Origin: Candidatus Thiodiazotropha sp. (ex Monitilora ramsayi)
Lineage (GTDB): Bacteria > Pseudomonadota > Gammaproteobacteria > Chromatiales > Chromatiaceae
NCBI GenBank assembly: GCA_025655595.1
Contig: JAHXIO010000001.1
Span: forward strand, 620,001-684,000
Direction: 5' to 3'
Length of the DNA stretch: 64,000 nucleotides
Shown: piece after piece, positions 1 to 8,618 of the stretch
Numbering within the stretch: position 1 is the stretch's first letter
How the letters are laid out: every line of letters starts with the position of its first letter
The notes under the pieces: generated by a model
Told to the model about the DNA's origin: nothing
Seen by the model: the letters and a program-made list of their open reading frames with translations, nothing else
Database searches by the model: none
Program-made: the position numbers and the translations under genes

Positions 1-1
1 C

Positions 2-664
2 GGTATACTGGATGCGCTGCTCGACTTCGCCACCAGACATCCCAATGTGATTCTCGAGCTGAAGACCAAGTCGAAGAACATCAACCACCTGCTCAAACAT
101 GAAGTGCCGCCCAATGTGCTCTGCACCTGGTCCCTCAACACGCCGACCCTGATCGCCAATGAGGAACACCTGACCGCTTCACTCGACGAGCGCCTCAAGG
201 CGGCGCGGCGGCTGGCGGACAAAGGGGTGGTGGTCGGTTTCCATTTCCATCCGATGATCCGTTATGATCGTTGGCGGGAGGAGTACGGCGACCTTTTTCA
301 ACGGCTCACCGACGAGTTTGATGCGCAGGAGGTGGCGCTGGTCTCCCTGGGGACGCTGACCTATATCAAACCGGTGATCAAACAGCTGCGCGCGCGACCC
401 GAGTTCCAGAGCAAGGTGTTGCAGATGCCGATGGTGGAGGCGGACGGCAAGCTCTCCTATCCGGACGAAATCAAGCGGGAGATGTTCTCTTTCGCCTATC
501 GCACCCTGGCGCCCTGGCACGATCGGGTCTTCTTCTATCTCTGTATGGAGAACCAAAGGTTGTGGGAGCCGGTATTCGGTTTCGACTATCCCAGTAATGA
601 GGCCTTCGAAGCAGCGATGAAGGCCAGCTATCTGGAAAAAATAGAACAAAAACGCCGTAACTGA
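2..664 (+). CDS. Spore photoproduct lyase-like radical SAM protein, C-terminal part
   Basis: This reading frame is already open at the left window edge, so the gene is truncated and only about the last 220 residues are visible. The segment with LCTWSLN, the stretch ending in ASLDERLKAARRLADKG, and GFHFHPM matches the C-terminal half of spore-photoproduct-lyase-type (SplB-like) radical SAM proteins. The CxxxCxxC iron-sulfur motif would lie upstream, outside the window. Family members in non-sporulating bacteria are presumed DNA photoproduct repair enzymes, but that role is inferred here. The putP-like gene starts 20 bp downstream on the same strand, so the two may be co-transcribed. A GTG at 47 could be mistaken for a start, but similarity continues before it. 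Confidence 0.72.
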   Translation, partial: GILDALLDFATRHPNVILELKTKSKNINHLLKHEVPPNVLCTWSLNTPTLIANEEHLTASLDERLKAARRLADKGVVVGFHFHPMIRYDRWREEYGDLFQRLTDEFDAQEVALVSLGTLTYIKPVIKQLRARPEFQSKVLQMPMVEADGKLSYPDEIKREMFSFAYRTLAPWHDRVFFYLCMENQRLWEPVFGFDYPSNEAFEAAMKASYLEKIEQKRRN

Positions 665-684
665 TCGGTGATGAGAGGAGAGGC

Positions 685-2136
685 ATGGATCAGAGAGAGC
701 TCCTGATATCGCTCACATTCGCCGGCTATCTGCTGGTCATATTGGTCATCGGCGTCATCGCCTGGCACCGCACCCGCAACCTCTCCGATTTTGTCTTGGG
801 CGGACGCCGCCTCGGCAGTTGGGTCACTGCACTCAGCGCCAGCGCCTCCGACATGAGTGGCTGGCTACTGCTGGGTCTACCGGGATATGCCTATGTGGCG
901 GGGCTGGAGTCCTTCTGGCTCGCCTTCGGTCTGCTGGTGGGTACCTGGCTCAACTGGCGCCTGGTCGCTGGTCGCCTGCGTATCGCCTCGGAAGAGGCTG
1001 GCAACGCGTTGACCCTGCCGCAATATCTGTCGAACCGGTTTCACGACGACAGCGGTCTGATACGGGTGGTCTCCTCACTCTTCGTGCTGCTCTTCTTTCT
1101 CTTCTACACCAGCTCCGGACTGGTCGCCGGCGGCAAGCTGTTCGAGGCGGTCTTCGGCTTGCCCTATCTGTGGGCCGTCAGCCTGGGGACGCTGACCATT
1201 ATTCTCTATACCGCCTTCGGCGGTTTTCTCGCGGTCTCCTGGACCGATCTATTTCAGGGCCTGCTGATGGCAGCGGCGCTGGTGGCAGTGCCGCTCTTTG
1301 CAATGGATCTGACAGACGGCGGCGCTGGCGCCATCGCCACCATCCACGAACAGAACCCCGAACTGCTCGATCCCTTTACCAATAGCGACGGTGAGGCGTT
1401 GGGGATAATCGCCATCCTCTCCCTGCTCGCCTGGGGGTTGGGTTACTTCGGCCAGCCCCATATCCTGGCCCGCTTCAAGGCGGTGCGGGATGCCTCTCTG
1501 GTGCCACAGGCGAGGCGTATCGCGGTCAGTTGGGTCTTCCTCACGCTGACCGCCGCCTGCCTGGTCGGGCTGATGGGGATTCCGGTGTTCGAGACCCCGC
1601 TGGAGGATGCGGAGAAGGTCTTCATCCATCTGGTGGATCTGCTCTTCCACCCGTTGATCGCCGGTATCTGCCTGGCCGCTATCCTGGCGGCGGTGATGAG
1701 TACCGCCGACTCGCAGTTATTGGTCTCTTCGAGTGCCTTTACCGGCGATATCTACCGTGTCCTCTTTCGCAAAGGGGCAAACGAACGGGAACTGGTGCTG
1801 GTGGGACGCCTGGCGGTATTGACCATCGCCCTGGCCGCCTTTCTCCTGGCCATGAATCCGGAGAACAAGGTGCTCGACCTGGTGGCCTACGCCTGGGCAG
1901 GGTTCGGCGCCGCCTTCGGTCCCGCGGTGCTGCTCTCCCTCTACTGGCGTGGAATGAATCGTTGGGGCGCCCTGGCCGGGATTCTGGTCGGGGGTATCAC
2001 CGTGGTGGTGTGGAAACCCTTGGAAGGCGGTCTGTTCGATCTCTATGAGATTGTGCCGGGGTTTGTCGCATCGATGCTGGCGATCGTTCTGGTGAGTAGG
2101 TTGAGCCAGCCGAATTCATCGTCACCAGGGCGGTAG
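685..2136 (+). CDS. putP: Sodium/proline symporter family transporter (PutP-like)
   Basis: This 483-residue inner-membrane protein has about 12-13 hydrophobic segments and belongs to the sodium:solute symporter (SSS) family. Residues 53-60 (SASDMSGW) correspond to the PutP sodium/proline-site motif, with D56 and S58 at the positions of E. coli D55 and S57. A second conserved motif, MSTADSQLLVSSSAFTGD, lies near residues 338-355. Length is close to the 502 residues of E. coli PutP. The start at 685 is supported by a purine-rich GAGAGGAGAGG just upstream. It most likely imports L-proline with Na+, as nutrient or osmoprotectant. No putA is adjacent, so another small solute remains possible. It follows the photolyase-like gene closely. 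Confidence 0.88.
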   Translation: MDQRELLISLTFAGYLLVILVIGVIAWHRTRNLSDFVLGGRRLGSWVTALSASASDMSGWLLLGLPGYAYVAGLESFWLAFGLLVGTWLNWRLVAGRLRIASEEAGNALTLPQYLSNRFHDDSGLIRVVSSLFVLLFFLFYTSSGLVAGGKLFEAVFGLPYLWAVSLGTLTIILYTAFGGFLAVSWTDLFQGLLMAAALVAVPLFAMDLTDGGAGAIATIHEQNPELLDPFTNSDGEALGIIAILSLLAWGLGYFGQPHILARFKAVRDASLVPQARRIAVSWVFLTLTAACLVGLMGIPVFETPLEDAEKVFIHLVDLLFHPLIAGICLAAILAAVMSTADSQLLVSSSAFTGDIYRVLFRKGANERELVLVGRLAVLTIALAAFLLAMNPENKVLDLVAYAWAGFGAAFGPAVLLSLYWRGMNRWGALAGILVGGITVVVWKPLEGGLFDLYEIVPGFVASMLAIVLVSRLSQPNSSSPGR

Positions 2137-2320
2137 ATGGCACTAGGTTTAATCGTCGGTAACAGAGCTGACAAGTAGTGTGAGATTTAGCTTAAAACGG
2201 ACGTTCGTAGACGGCTATGGCGGATGTCTCTGATGCGACCTAAGCAGACTTTTCTGATGATGAAAATCACCGCCAGGGCGAAACCATAGCGGTGTTCTTC
2301 GGCTAATCTAACTGAGGGTC

Positions 2321-3097
2321 TTATGTCTTCTTTAACTGTTTACGGCTAGCAAAGCCAATACCGACTAGGCCTGTTGTCATGAGCAGGAGGGTAGTGGGTT
2401 CAGGAACTGAAGTTGTCGCAACCCATGCCCCGATTGGTCCAGGAAATCCAGGTCGATCAGTAGCGTCATCTGAAAGATAATGTAGGTCTGAGTTAAACAA
2501 CATAGTGGCATAATTATACGGATTATCCGGATTCATAAGATCGTGAGCCACCCAGTGATCATCCGCATTATCCATGGAAGGCACGACAGGCCCGCCGAAT
2601 CCACCTGGGCCCATGTTAGTGAATCCAAGCCCAGCGGTACGACCATTAAACACAAGGGCTGGTGTGAAGCCGCTCCAAAATGCCCCATCATTTAAATATA
2701 GTGTAGGCGTGAAGAAATCGGTGGTAAAAACATCATAGGCTATAAACGGCGTACTATAAGTCAAAGGATCAGTAGATGGATTGCCTAAATTGGCAAAATT
2801 AGTTTGAAATTTATCTACTGTTGCCATATCAGCCAAAGAATGTTTCAGGGTTGTTGTTTGCATTCCACTTGCCATGAACCAATCACTTGATCCTGCATAA
2901 TTTAGGTTATCAATAGCAGTAAGCTGATCTTCCCTGGTCATGCCAGTAAATTGATTTATTGATGGATACCAATAAAGATTGTTGTAAGTATCATAAACTA
3001 CCCTATCGCCCTCATATGTCTGATTGATCAATGCGGCTGAAGCATTACCGCCAATCAAGATGGCGCCTAAAGCCAATAAAGAGTGTACTCTTTTCAT
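2321..3097 (-). CDS. PEP-CTERM sorting domain protein
   Basis: The 258-residue product has an N-terminal Sec signal peptide (about residues 1-22, ending ASA) and a C-terminal PEP-CTERM signal: VPEP, then a hydrophobic segment (TTLLLMTTGLVGIGF) and a basic tail. The middle, with NLYWYPSINQF and NYAGSSDWFMAS, resembles the Lcl/DUF1566-like extracellular domain often found in PEP-CTERM proteins. Such proteins are exported and processed by an exosortase, often in extracellular-matrix-forming bacteria; no exosortase gene is in this window. A strong ribosome site (AAGGGGAGC) precedes the start. The gene is visibly richer in A+T than its neighbours and sits alone in sparse DNA, which suggests lateral acquisition. 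Its molecular role is unknown. Confidence 0.85.
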   Translation of the reverse strand: MKRVHSLLALGAILIGGNASAALINQTYEGDRVVYDTYNNLYWYPSINQFTGMTREDQLTAIDNLNYAGSSDWFMASGMQTTTLKHSLADMATVDKFQTNFANLGNPSTDPLTYSTPFIAYDVFTTDFFTPTLYLNDGAFWSGFTPALVFNGRTAGLGFTNMGPGGFGGPVVPSMDNADDHWVAHDLMNPDNPYNYATMLFNSDLHYLSDDATDRPGFPGPIGAWVATTSVPEPTTLLLMTTGLVGIGFASRKQLKKT

Positions 3098-3978
3098 GAT
3101 CTGCTCCCCTTAAACAGCGATTCCAACTCATTTAGTTCCCTGCAAAAAATACTCCATAAAATAAAACCATAAGATTTATAAGGATTTATTGATTTTTTTG
3201 TGAAGTCATAGTTACCGATATGTAAAAATTATCGACGTATTATTGTTCAACAAGCATGAATGGGCGCGCATGTCACACGCTGTCCGGATTTTAATTCTGA
3301 TTATCTGCACTGAAGGCCACACTTAGCCCAGGTCAATCATCAATTGACACTGAATCTGATACGAAATGTAAAATATTTCGACATTGGTTACATATTAGTT
3401 AGGTGTCTGCTTCAGGCGCTGACCATTCGTTGTTGTACAATTACATGACCGTCCGCTTCTGGCCGAAAGTAACCGTTTGGTTCTTCAGATCTGCCTGGTG
3501 TGTCTCTTAAGCGACCATAGCGAACATACTGCTCCTGCCGTTGGATCGTAGCTTTTATTCGCTCTATAGCATGGCCAAGTCAAATAGCGTCGAAATGAGA
3601 TACTGCATTCATTACGCAATTCTTCGGACAAAGGGCACTGTAATCAGGGCACGTTAACAATTTGAGGTGGAGTGGTTCCTACGCCATGTGTCGAAGGAGG
3701 CATCACTGAAGCCATTCTGGTTGCACAAGCCGCTTAGGGAACTCCCGCTTCAGCCTCCTACATGAAGCCAATGTTCTGTTCTTCTGATAATCGCTTTCAT
3801 GTCAGTCTCCCGCTCTGAAAAAGGACGCTACGAAGTTCAGGTTGGTGCGGTGATTGGGGACAGTTCAGAGGCCATCGGCCTGCCCGAAGCCACCACAGAA
3901 AACCTGTAAGTCATTTATCAAGTAACTCACCGGGGAAATCTGCCATTCAAGCAATCAACCGATAACCATGCTGAAAGG
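3098..3978. other. AT-rich intergenic region with no assignable gene
   Basis: About 0.9 kb between the PEP-CTERM gene and the mqo leader. No reading frame of convincing length or family similarity is seen. A 36-codon frame at 3799-3909 (start MSVSRSEKGR, end ATTENL) is open but has no recognised relatives and no good ribosome site. The left third is very AT-rich and should carry the PEP-CTERM promoter on the minus strand. The rest looks like decayed sequence. Confidence 0.5.
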
Positions 3979-4025
3979 ATGGTAAAAATCGGTAGAAAAA
4001 CTGCTTCTATCGTTGGAATTGGCGG

Positions 4026-4100
4026 ATATTGTCGACAATATTCCCTTATATCGCTGTGGATATCGATCCCAATAGCTAAATTTAACGTGAAATGTCGACA
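4026..4100. promoter_or_regulatory. Two TGTCGACA palindromes upstream of mqo (putative operators)
   Basis: A perfect 16-bp palindrome, ATATTGTCGACAATAT, occupies 4026-4041. A second TGTCGACA core is at 4093-4100, with centres 63 bp apart, about six helical turns. Both lie 75-150 bp before the chosen mqo start. The spacing suits a dimeric repressor or activator binding on one face of the helix, possibly of GntR type. The regulator is not identifiable from the window. Confidence 0.45.
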
Positions 4101-4173
4101 AATTTCATTTATATTGCAGTGCAGCATCAATACCCTACCCAAGTTACCGCTTGATGAATCTGGAGGCAGCCGT

Positions 4174-5700
4174 ATGACGATGCATAAGACAGATGTGCTT
4201 TTGATTGGTGGGGGGATTATGAGCAAGACACTGGCAATGCTGGTGACACAGCTCGATTCCTCCCGCCATATCACCTTGGTTGAGCAAGCGGCAACATTAG
4301 CCACTGAAAGTACACATGCCTGGAATAATGCAGGCACAGGGCACGCGGGTTACTGCGAACTCAATTACACTCCACAGCAAAGTAATGGTGATATCGCTAT
4401 TGAAAGAGCGCTGGGTATAAACGCCCGGTTCGAGGAGTCCCTGCAGTTTTGGAGCGGATTGGTTCGCAAAGGCGCTCTGTCGAAACCTTCGGCCTTTATC
4501 AATCCTGTGCCTCACGTGAGCTGGGTGGAGGGAAAAGAGAACGTCAGTTACCTAAAGAATCGTCAGAAAGCACTGGTCAGCCATCCTTTATTCGAAGAGA
4601 TGGAATATGCGGATGATCCAGCCACCCTAAAGGAGTGGTTACCACTGATGATGGCTGAGCGTGATATGGGGCAGCCCATGGCCGCTACACGTGTGGCACA
4701 CGGAACAGACATCAACTTCGGGGAGTTGACCCGCTCGATGGGTGAGCATTTGTCGCATGAGGAATCCGTCGACTATTGGCTCTCAACAACGGTCTCGGGA
4801 TTGAAGAAGGTTGGAGATCGCTGGCATGTGACGACCAAGCACGCGCTTGCAGGAACACGAACCATCGACGCACGTTTCGTATTTGTTGGCGCGGGTGGGT
4901 GTGCTTTGTCTCTGATGCAAAAGGCAGGCGTGGATGAGGTTCGAGGTTATGGCGGTTTCCCCGTTGCCGGAATCTGGCTCGCCAGTGAAAACATAAAAGC
5001 CGCGGCGACCCATAACGCCAAGGTCTATGGCATGCCACCTATTGGTGCGCCTCCCATGTCGGTACCGCATCTCGATACCCGCGTGATCGATGGACGCCCC
5101 GCATTACTCTTCGGGCCCTTTGCCGGTTTCACTACACGCTTTTTGAAAAAGAGTAGTTTCTTTGATTTGATCAATTCGGTTCGATCCCACAATCTCAAAC
5201 CCATGATGGAGGTAGCAAGAGAACATTGGGCGTTAACGCGTTATCTCATCAAAGAGGCCATGAGTTCTGGTGACCAACGCCTCGAACAGCTACGCACGTT
5301 TATGCCTTCGGTGCAGCCAGGAGAATGGCATCTTCGCCCCGCGGGTCAGCGAGTGCAGATTATCAAACTGGATGAGAAGGGACGTGGCAAATTGCAGTTT
5401 GGTACCGAGGTTATCAAAACAGCTGATCGCTCCTTGGCAGCCTTGTTGGGCGCGTCCCCTGGCGCCTCTGTCAGCGTGTCTGCCATGATGGATGTTATCG
5501 AGATCTGCCTACCTGAATTGATTCAGGGTGAAGCAAGACACCGCCTGGAAGAATTGATTCCATCCTATGGTCACTCTTTGGATGATGATCTCGACTTGGT
5601 TCATGCCGTGCGACGTTACACCTTAGAGACGCTGGCTCTAGATGACAGAAATCCTGCAGAAATTCCCGAACAAGATGCGTTTTTGCAAACTGGTAGTTGA
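4174..5700 (+). CDS. mqo: Malate:quinone oxidoreductase
   Basis: This FAD-dependent membrane-associated enzyme oxidises L-malate to oxaloacetate and passes electrons to quinone, replacing or complementing NAD-dependent malate dehydrogenase in the TCA cycle. The 508-residue product starts with an FAD-binding beta-alpha-beta motif (LLIGGGIMS, about residues 9-17). It carries Mqo signatures such as HAWNNAGTGHAGYCELNYTP, FVGAGGCAL, LLFGPFAGF and ASPGASVS. I chose the ATG at 4174 because TGGAGGC precedes it at 4161-4167 and the protein then begins directly before the FAD motif. The frame is open back to 3979, but that extension has no family similarity and contains the palindromic leader. Flanked by degenerate DNA on both sides and apparently monocistronic. 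Confidence 0.93.
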   Translation: MTMHKTDVLLIGGGIMSKTLAMLVTQLDSSRHITLVEQAATLATESTHAWNNAGTGHAGYCELNYTPQQSNGDIAIERALGINARFEESLQFWSGLVRKGALSKPSAFINPVPHVSWVEGKENVSYLKNRQKALVSHPLFEEMEYADDPATLKEWLPLMMAERDMGQPMAATRVAHGTDINFGELTRSMGEHLSHEESVDYWLSTTVSGLKKVGDRWHVTTKHALAGTRTIDARFVFVGAGGCALSLMQKAGVDEVRGYGGFPVAGIWLASENIKAAATHNAKVYGMPPIGAPPMSVPHLDTRVIDGRPALLFGPFAGFTTRFLKKSSFFDLINSVRSHNLKPMMEVAREHWALTRYLIKEAMSSGDQRLEQLRTFMPSVQPGEWHLRPAGQRVQIIKLDEKGRGKLQFGTEVIKTADRSLAALLGASPGASVSVSAMMDVIEICLPELIQGEARHRLEELIPSYGHSLDDDLDLVHAVRRYTLETLALDDRNPAEIPEQDAFLQTGS

Positions 5701-6122
5701 TTGGTCTAAGAGCGTAACGAAGCAGGTTTGGCTCGATGAGACATAGTCGTATTCGTTTCTGCGAGATCGATCCAGATCTGATCTGACACCGCACTTGAAA
5801 ATGAGAGTTACCCGTTTGATGGAGGTGCGAACTGACCATCAAAACCGAAAAGGGAACCCGCAGTTACCTCACCCAGTTCTCCATGCTGGATTTGCTCACG
5901 CCTCTCGACTCGCAAGCCGCTTTGATCGTGAAACCCCGGTCGACAACCAATTAGGTTGTTTCCAGTCGAGATTCCGGACTGAACGTCATTAGGGCCTTTG
6001 TTATTTTGTCACCTGCCTTGTTACGAGTGAGAACATCAGCCGGATTCAGGTGGTCTAATCGACGATGCCAATACAGACAGGAGTGGTTAGTGCTCATGTG
6101 AAAGCTTGTGGCCTCCCTGATA
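5701..6122. other. Non-coding or decayed region downstream of mqo
   Basis: No intact gene is supported here. Short frames exist on both strands, for example a plus-strand stretch ending near 5955 that reads KGTRSYLTQFSMLDLL and a minus-strand 62-codon frame at 5951-6139. Neither has a ribosome site or recognised family. With the two pseudogenes to its right, the region looks like an insertion/deletion graveyard. Confidence 0.45.
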
Positions 6123-6395
6123 TCACTCGACCGTTGCATTTACCTCACCGATGGATATGGTGATAAATTCAGAAATCGTATTGGCTGTATGCGGTATCTT
6201 TAACGATTCGATACGTTGCCTGATATTATCCAGTCAGTTATTGGATTCATCTCTATCCAATTCATAAAAGACTAAGGCAAATTCTTCGCCGCCAATTCTG
6301 AAGGCATAGTCACCAGGCCACCTCATTTTCGATAGAATCGTATGGCTAATGTCTGAGACCAGACGCGCATTTGCTGATAGTTCGAATTTATTTCG
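6123..6395 (-). pseudogene. GGDEF (diguanylate cyclase) domain remnant with internal stop
   Basis: Reading the minus strand gives a clear C-terminal GGDEF domain: ARLVSDISHTILSKM, then RWPGDYAFRIGGEEFALVF, with the GGEEF codons at 6279-6293. After an in-frame TGA at 6234-6236 the similarity continues in the same frame as LDNIRQRIESLKIPH and FITISIGEV, then a stop at 6123-6125. The N-terminal part of the domain and any sensor region are missing. This is a broken cyclase gene, distinct from the intact one near 55-56.5 kb. Confidence 0.75.
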
Positions 6396-6440
6396 TGGCG
6401 GCTTTCGAATCAGCGACGGTTTGCCGATAGTTTACGTGTA

Positions 6441-6584
6441 GTGGGTTGCGCCGAACATGCGGAAATAGATGCCGGATACTACCTGATGGACCACTACAAC
6501 CAATAGCAACCGTATCAGTTCAATGACGGTTTACCGCCGGTAAAGGCGGGAGAAAAACATCAACTACTGTCCAGGATTAGTTGA
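6441..6584 (+). pseudogene. IS3-family transposase (OrfB) C-terminal remnant
   Basis: The plus-strand frame reads AGYYLMDHYNQ, a TAG stop at 6504-6506, then QPYQFNDGLPPVKAGEK and LLSRIS before a terminal TGA at 6582-6584. This is the typical last 45-50 residues of IS3-family OrfB integrase-type transposases (YYxxMDHYNxxRPxQFNxGLPP). The DDE catalytic core, OrfA and the inverted repeats are not present, so the element is dead. It marks an old insertion next to the broken GGDEF gene. Confidence 0.72.
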
Positions 6585-6899
6585 ACACTACATACGTTCT
6601 ACCGTGAAAATAGGGTGTTTACCTACTAATCATCGCCCTTCATGCAGTCTAATTATCCCATTGTATAACTCTTATAACGGACATCAGGCCGCGGTTTGGC
6701 CAGGCGATGTTGCCGGCGAGGGGCGGTCCGTCAGGGGAACTAAAGTGAGCACTCGATGGGGGGTGGCGGCGGGTTTTTAATTCGCTCGCGGTGTGGAGAA
6801 TAATCCCTGCAGGGGTCCGGCCAACGGCCGCTCGAAAGGTACCCGACTAGCGGGTCACTGTTACGAGCGCAATATTGAAGACGGCTGCAGCTTTCTTAC
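6585..6899. other. Leader region of the sigma54 activator gene
   Basis: 315 bp between the IS remnant and the regulator gene. It is GC-rich with several short inverted repeats, for example GGCCAACGGCC near 6820. I see no open reading frame of interest and no convincing -35/-10 or -24/-12 promoter. It presumably carries the regulator's promoter. Confidence 0.35.
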
Positions 6900-8528
6900 A
6901 TGCCGGTTAAGGGAAAAACCAAAATGAAGCGAAAAGATGCTTTATCCGCCGGCGGACATCTGCCATCACAGCCCGTGGAATCCGCCAATGATTCACTGCT
7001 GAGTCAGGTCGCGGCCAGCTTCATTGTCGCGGAGAACGGGCGAACGACACCACCGTCAATGCCCAAGAACCATATCGAGCGCGTAGCTACCAAGACGGGT
7101 GAGTTGATGGAGGTTATTCACCGGTCGCGCCTGGGCCTGACAAGTCAACTCGACCGTACCGGTTACGCCCGTCTGATCACGGATATGTTGCAAGACGCGG
7201 GTTGCGCCGCCTGTGAGTACATCGTGAACCGCGAGTCTGTGCACTTCACCACCAGAAGTTGTGAATTCAGCCACTGCTCCATGGAATCGGGAGCCTGCCA
7301 TCTGGTCATCGGCGTCGTAGGATCCGTGGCCGCGCGAAATTTCGGCTACGCCAAGGTGGATCTGCAGCGCTTTTGTACCGGTGAAGAGTCTATTTGTGAG
7401 TGTCGTGTGGACCTGGACCCCAACGCGGCCGCGCATCGTCCGGGAACCGAATTTTCGGACGCGCCGGGGGCACTTGAGAATATCGCGGATAGTTTTGGCT
7501 GCAATTCGATAGCACAACCGCAGGCTGCTACAGGCAATGATCACCGACCCGATATCGTTGCCCGCTCGCCTCAGATGCAGCATATCCTGGACCTTGTGGA
7601 AAAGGTGGCGCCGACGCCCGCCACGATTCTGATCACCGGGGAAACGGGAGTCGGCAAGGAGTGTTTTACCCGTATACTGCATGCCCTGAGTGGTCGCCCC
7701 CATGATCGCTTCGTTGGTGTGAACTGCGGAGCGATCCCCGAAAACCTGATAGAGAGCGCCCTGTTCGGCCATGAGCGCGGCGCATTCACCGGAGCACATG
7801 CCAGGTACAACGGCTATTTCGAGCGCGCCAGCGGCGGAACCCTGTTTCTGGACGAGGTCGATTCCCTCTCACCGGCGGTACAGGTCCGCCTGTTGCGAGT
7901 CTTGCAGGAGGGAGAATACGAGCGGGTCGGCGGCCGCCAGACCCTGCGTAGCGGTGCACGCATCGTCGCCGCCACCAACGCACTGCTATCGGACATCGTT
8001 GACGCCGGCAGGTTTCGCCGTGATCTCTATTACCGTTTGAACGTGGTCAATATTCATGTCCCGCCGTTGCGCGAACGCCCCGACGACATTCCCGCATTGT
8101 CCCGGCACATTCTTGGAAAATTGAACCAGCGTTATGGGGGGCAAGTCACTGGATTGGCGCCCCTCGCCGAGCGCAGCCTGATGGCATACCATTGGCCCGG
8201 CAACGTGCGCGAGCTGGAGAACGTACTGGAGCGTAGTTATCTGTTTGCCTCCGGGTCCCGGCTGGATAATGTGTTGATCGACCTGCCGGCGACAACGAAT
8301 GTCGGCTCGGATACGCTGCCCTCACTGGCGCCAGTGAAGGAACCCCCCGGCTGGAAGGGGCGGAAGAAGACGACGATGCAGGACCTGGAGCGACAGGCGA
8401 TCGTCTCTGCGCTAAAACGGCATCGAGGCAATGTGGCGCGCGCAGCCGAATCCATGGGTTTCTCGCGTCGTGCGGTCTATCTGAAGGTGCACTCCTACGG
8501 CCTGGAACTACAGGCCTTCCGCGCCTGA
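6900..8528 (+). CDS. Sigma54-dependent transcriptional activator with Cys-rich V4R-like sensor domain
   Basis: This 542-residue enhancer-binding protein has three parts. Residues about 85-173 form a small-molecule-sensor-like domain resembling V4R (XylR/DmpR type) with many cysteines (C102, C105, C121, C126, C133, C159, C166, C168). Residues about 220-450 are the AAA+ domain with Walker A GETGVGKE (247-254), the sigma54-contact loop GAFTGA (294-299) and Walker B LFLDEVDS. The C-terminus (about 498-536) is a Fis-type helix-turn-helix. There is no receiver domain, so it probably senses a ligand or metal directly. It converges on the type II molybdoenzyme operon, whose alpha gene has a -24/-12 promoter, so it is the likely activator. 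The start is uncertain: AAGGGA precedes the ATG at 6924 (residue 9), which may be the true start. Confidence 0.88.
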   Translation: MPVKGKTKMKRKDALSAGGHLPSQPVESANDSLLSQVAASFIVAENGRTTPPSMPKNHIERVATKTGELMEVIHRSRLGLTSQLDRTGYARLITDMLQDAGCAACEYIVNRESVHFTTRSCEFSHCSMESGACHLVIGVVGSVAARNFGYAKVDLQRFCTGEESICECRVDLDPNAAAHRPGTEFSDAPGALENIADSFGCNSIAQPQAATGNDHRPDIVARSPQMQHILDLVEKVAPTPATILITGETGVGKECFTRILHALSGRPHDRFVGVNCGAIPENLIESALFGHERGAFTGAHARYNGYFERASGGTLFLDEVDSLSPAVQVRLLRVLQEGEYERVGGRQTLRSGARIVAATNALLSDIVDAGRFRRDLYYRLNVVNIHVPPLRERPDDIPALSRHILGKLNQRYGGQVTGLAPLAERSLMAYHWPGNVRELENVLERSYLFASGSRLDNVLIDLPATTNVGSDTLPSLAPVKEPPGWKGRKKTTMQDLERQAIVSALKRHRGNVARAAESMGFSRRAVYLKVHSYGLELQAFRA

Positions 8529-8618
8529 CCTGCTTTCTGCCCGTTCTATTGGCTAAGCCAGTCCTGCACTCGTGCGCCTGTCACCTGACCGTCTTCTGGG
8601 GCTGGCTGCATCCAAATA

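Noticed and set aside
3979-4173. Longer mqo start at 3979
   Set aside because: The extra 65 residues have no family similarity, contain the palindromic leader, and the ATG at 4174 has a clear ribosome site.
5951-6139. Retroelement-like minus-strand frame containing WHRRLDHLN
   Set aside because: The resemblance to integrase pre-domains is a few residues only; no ribosome site, no partner domains.
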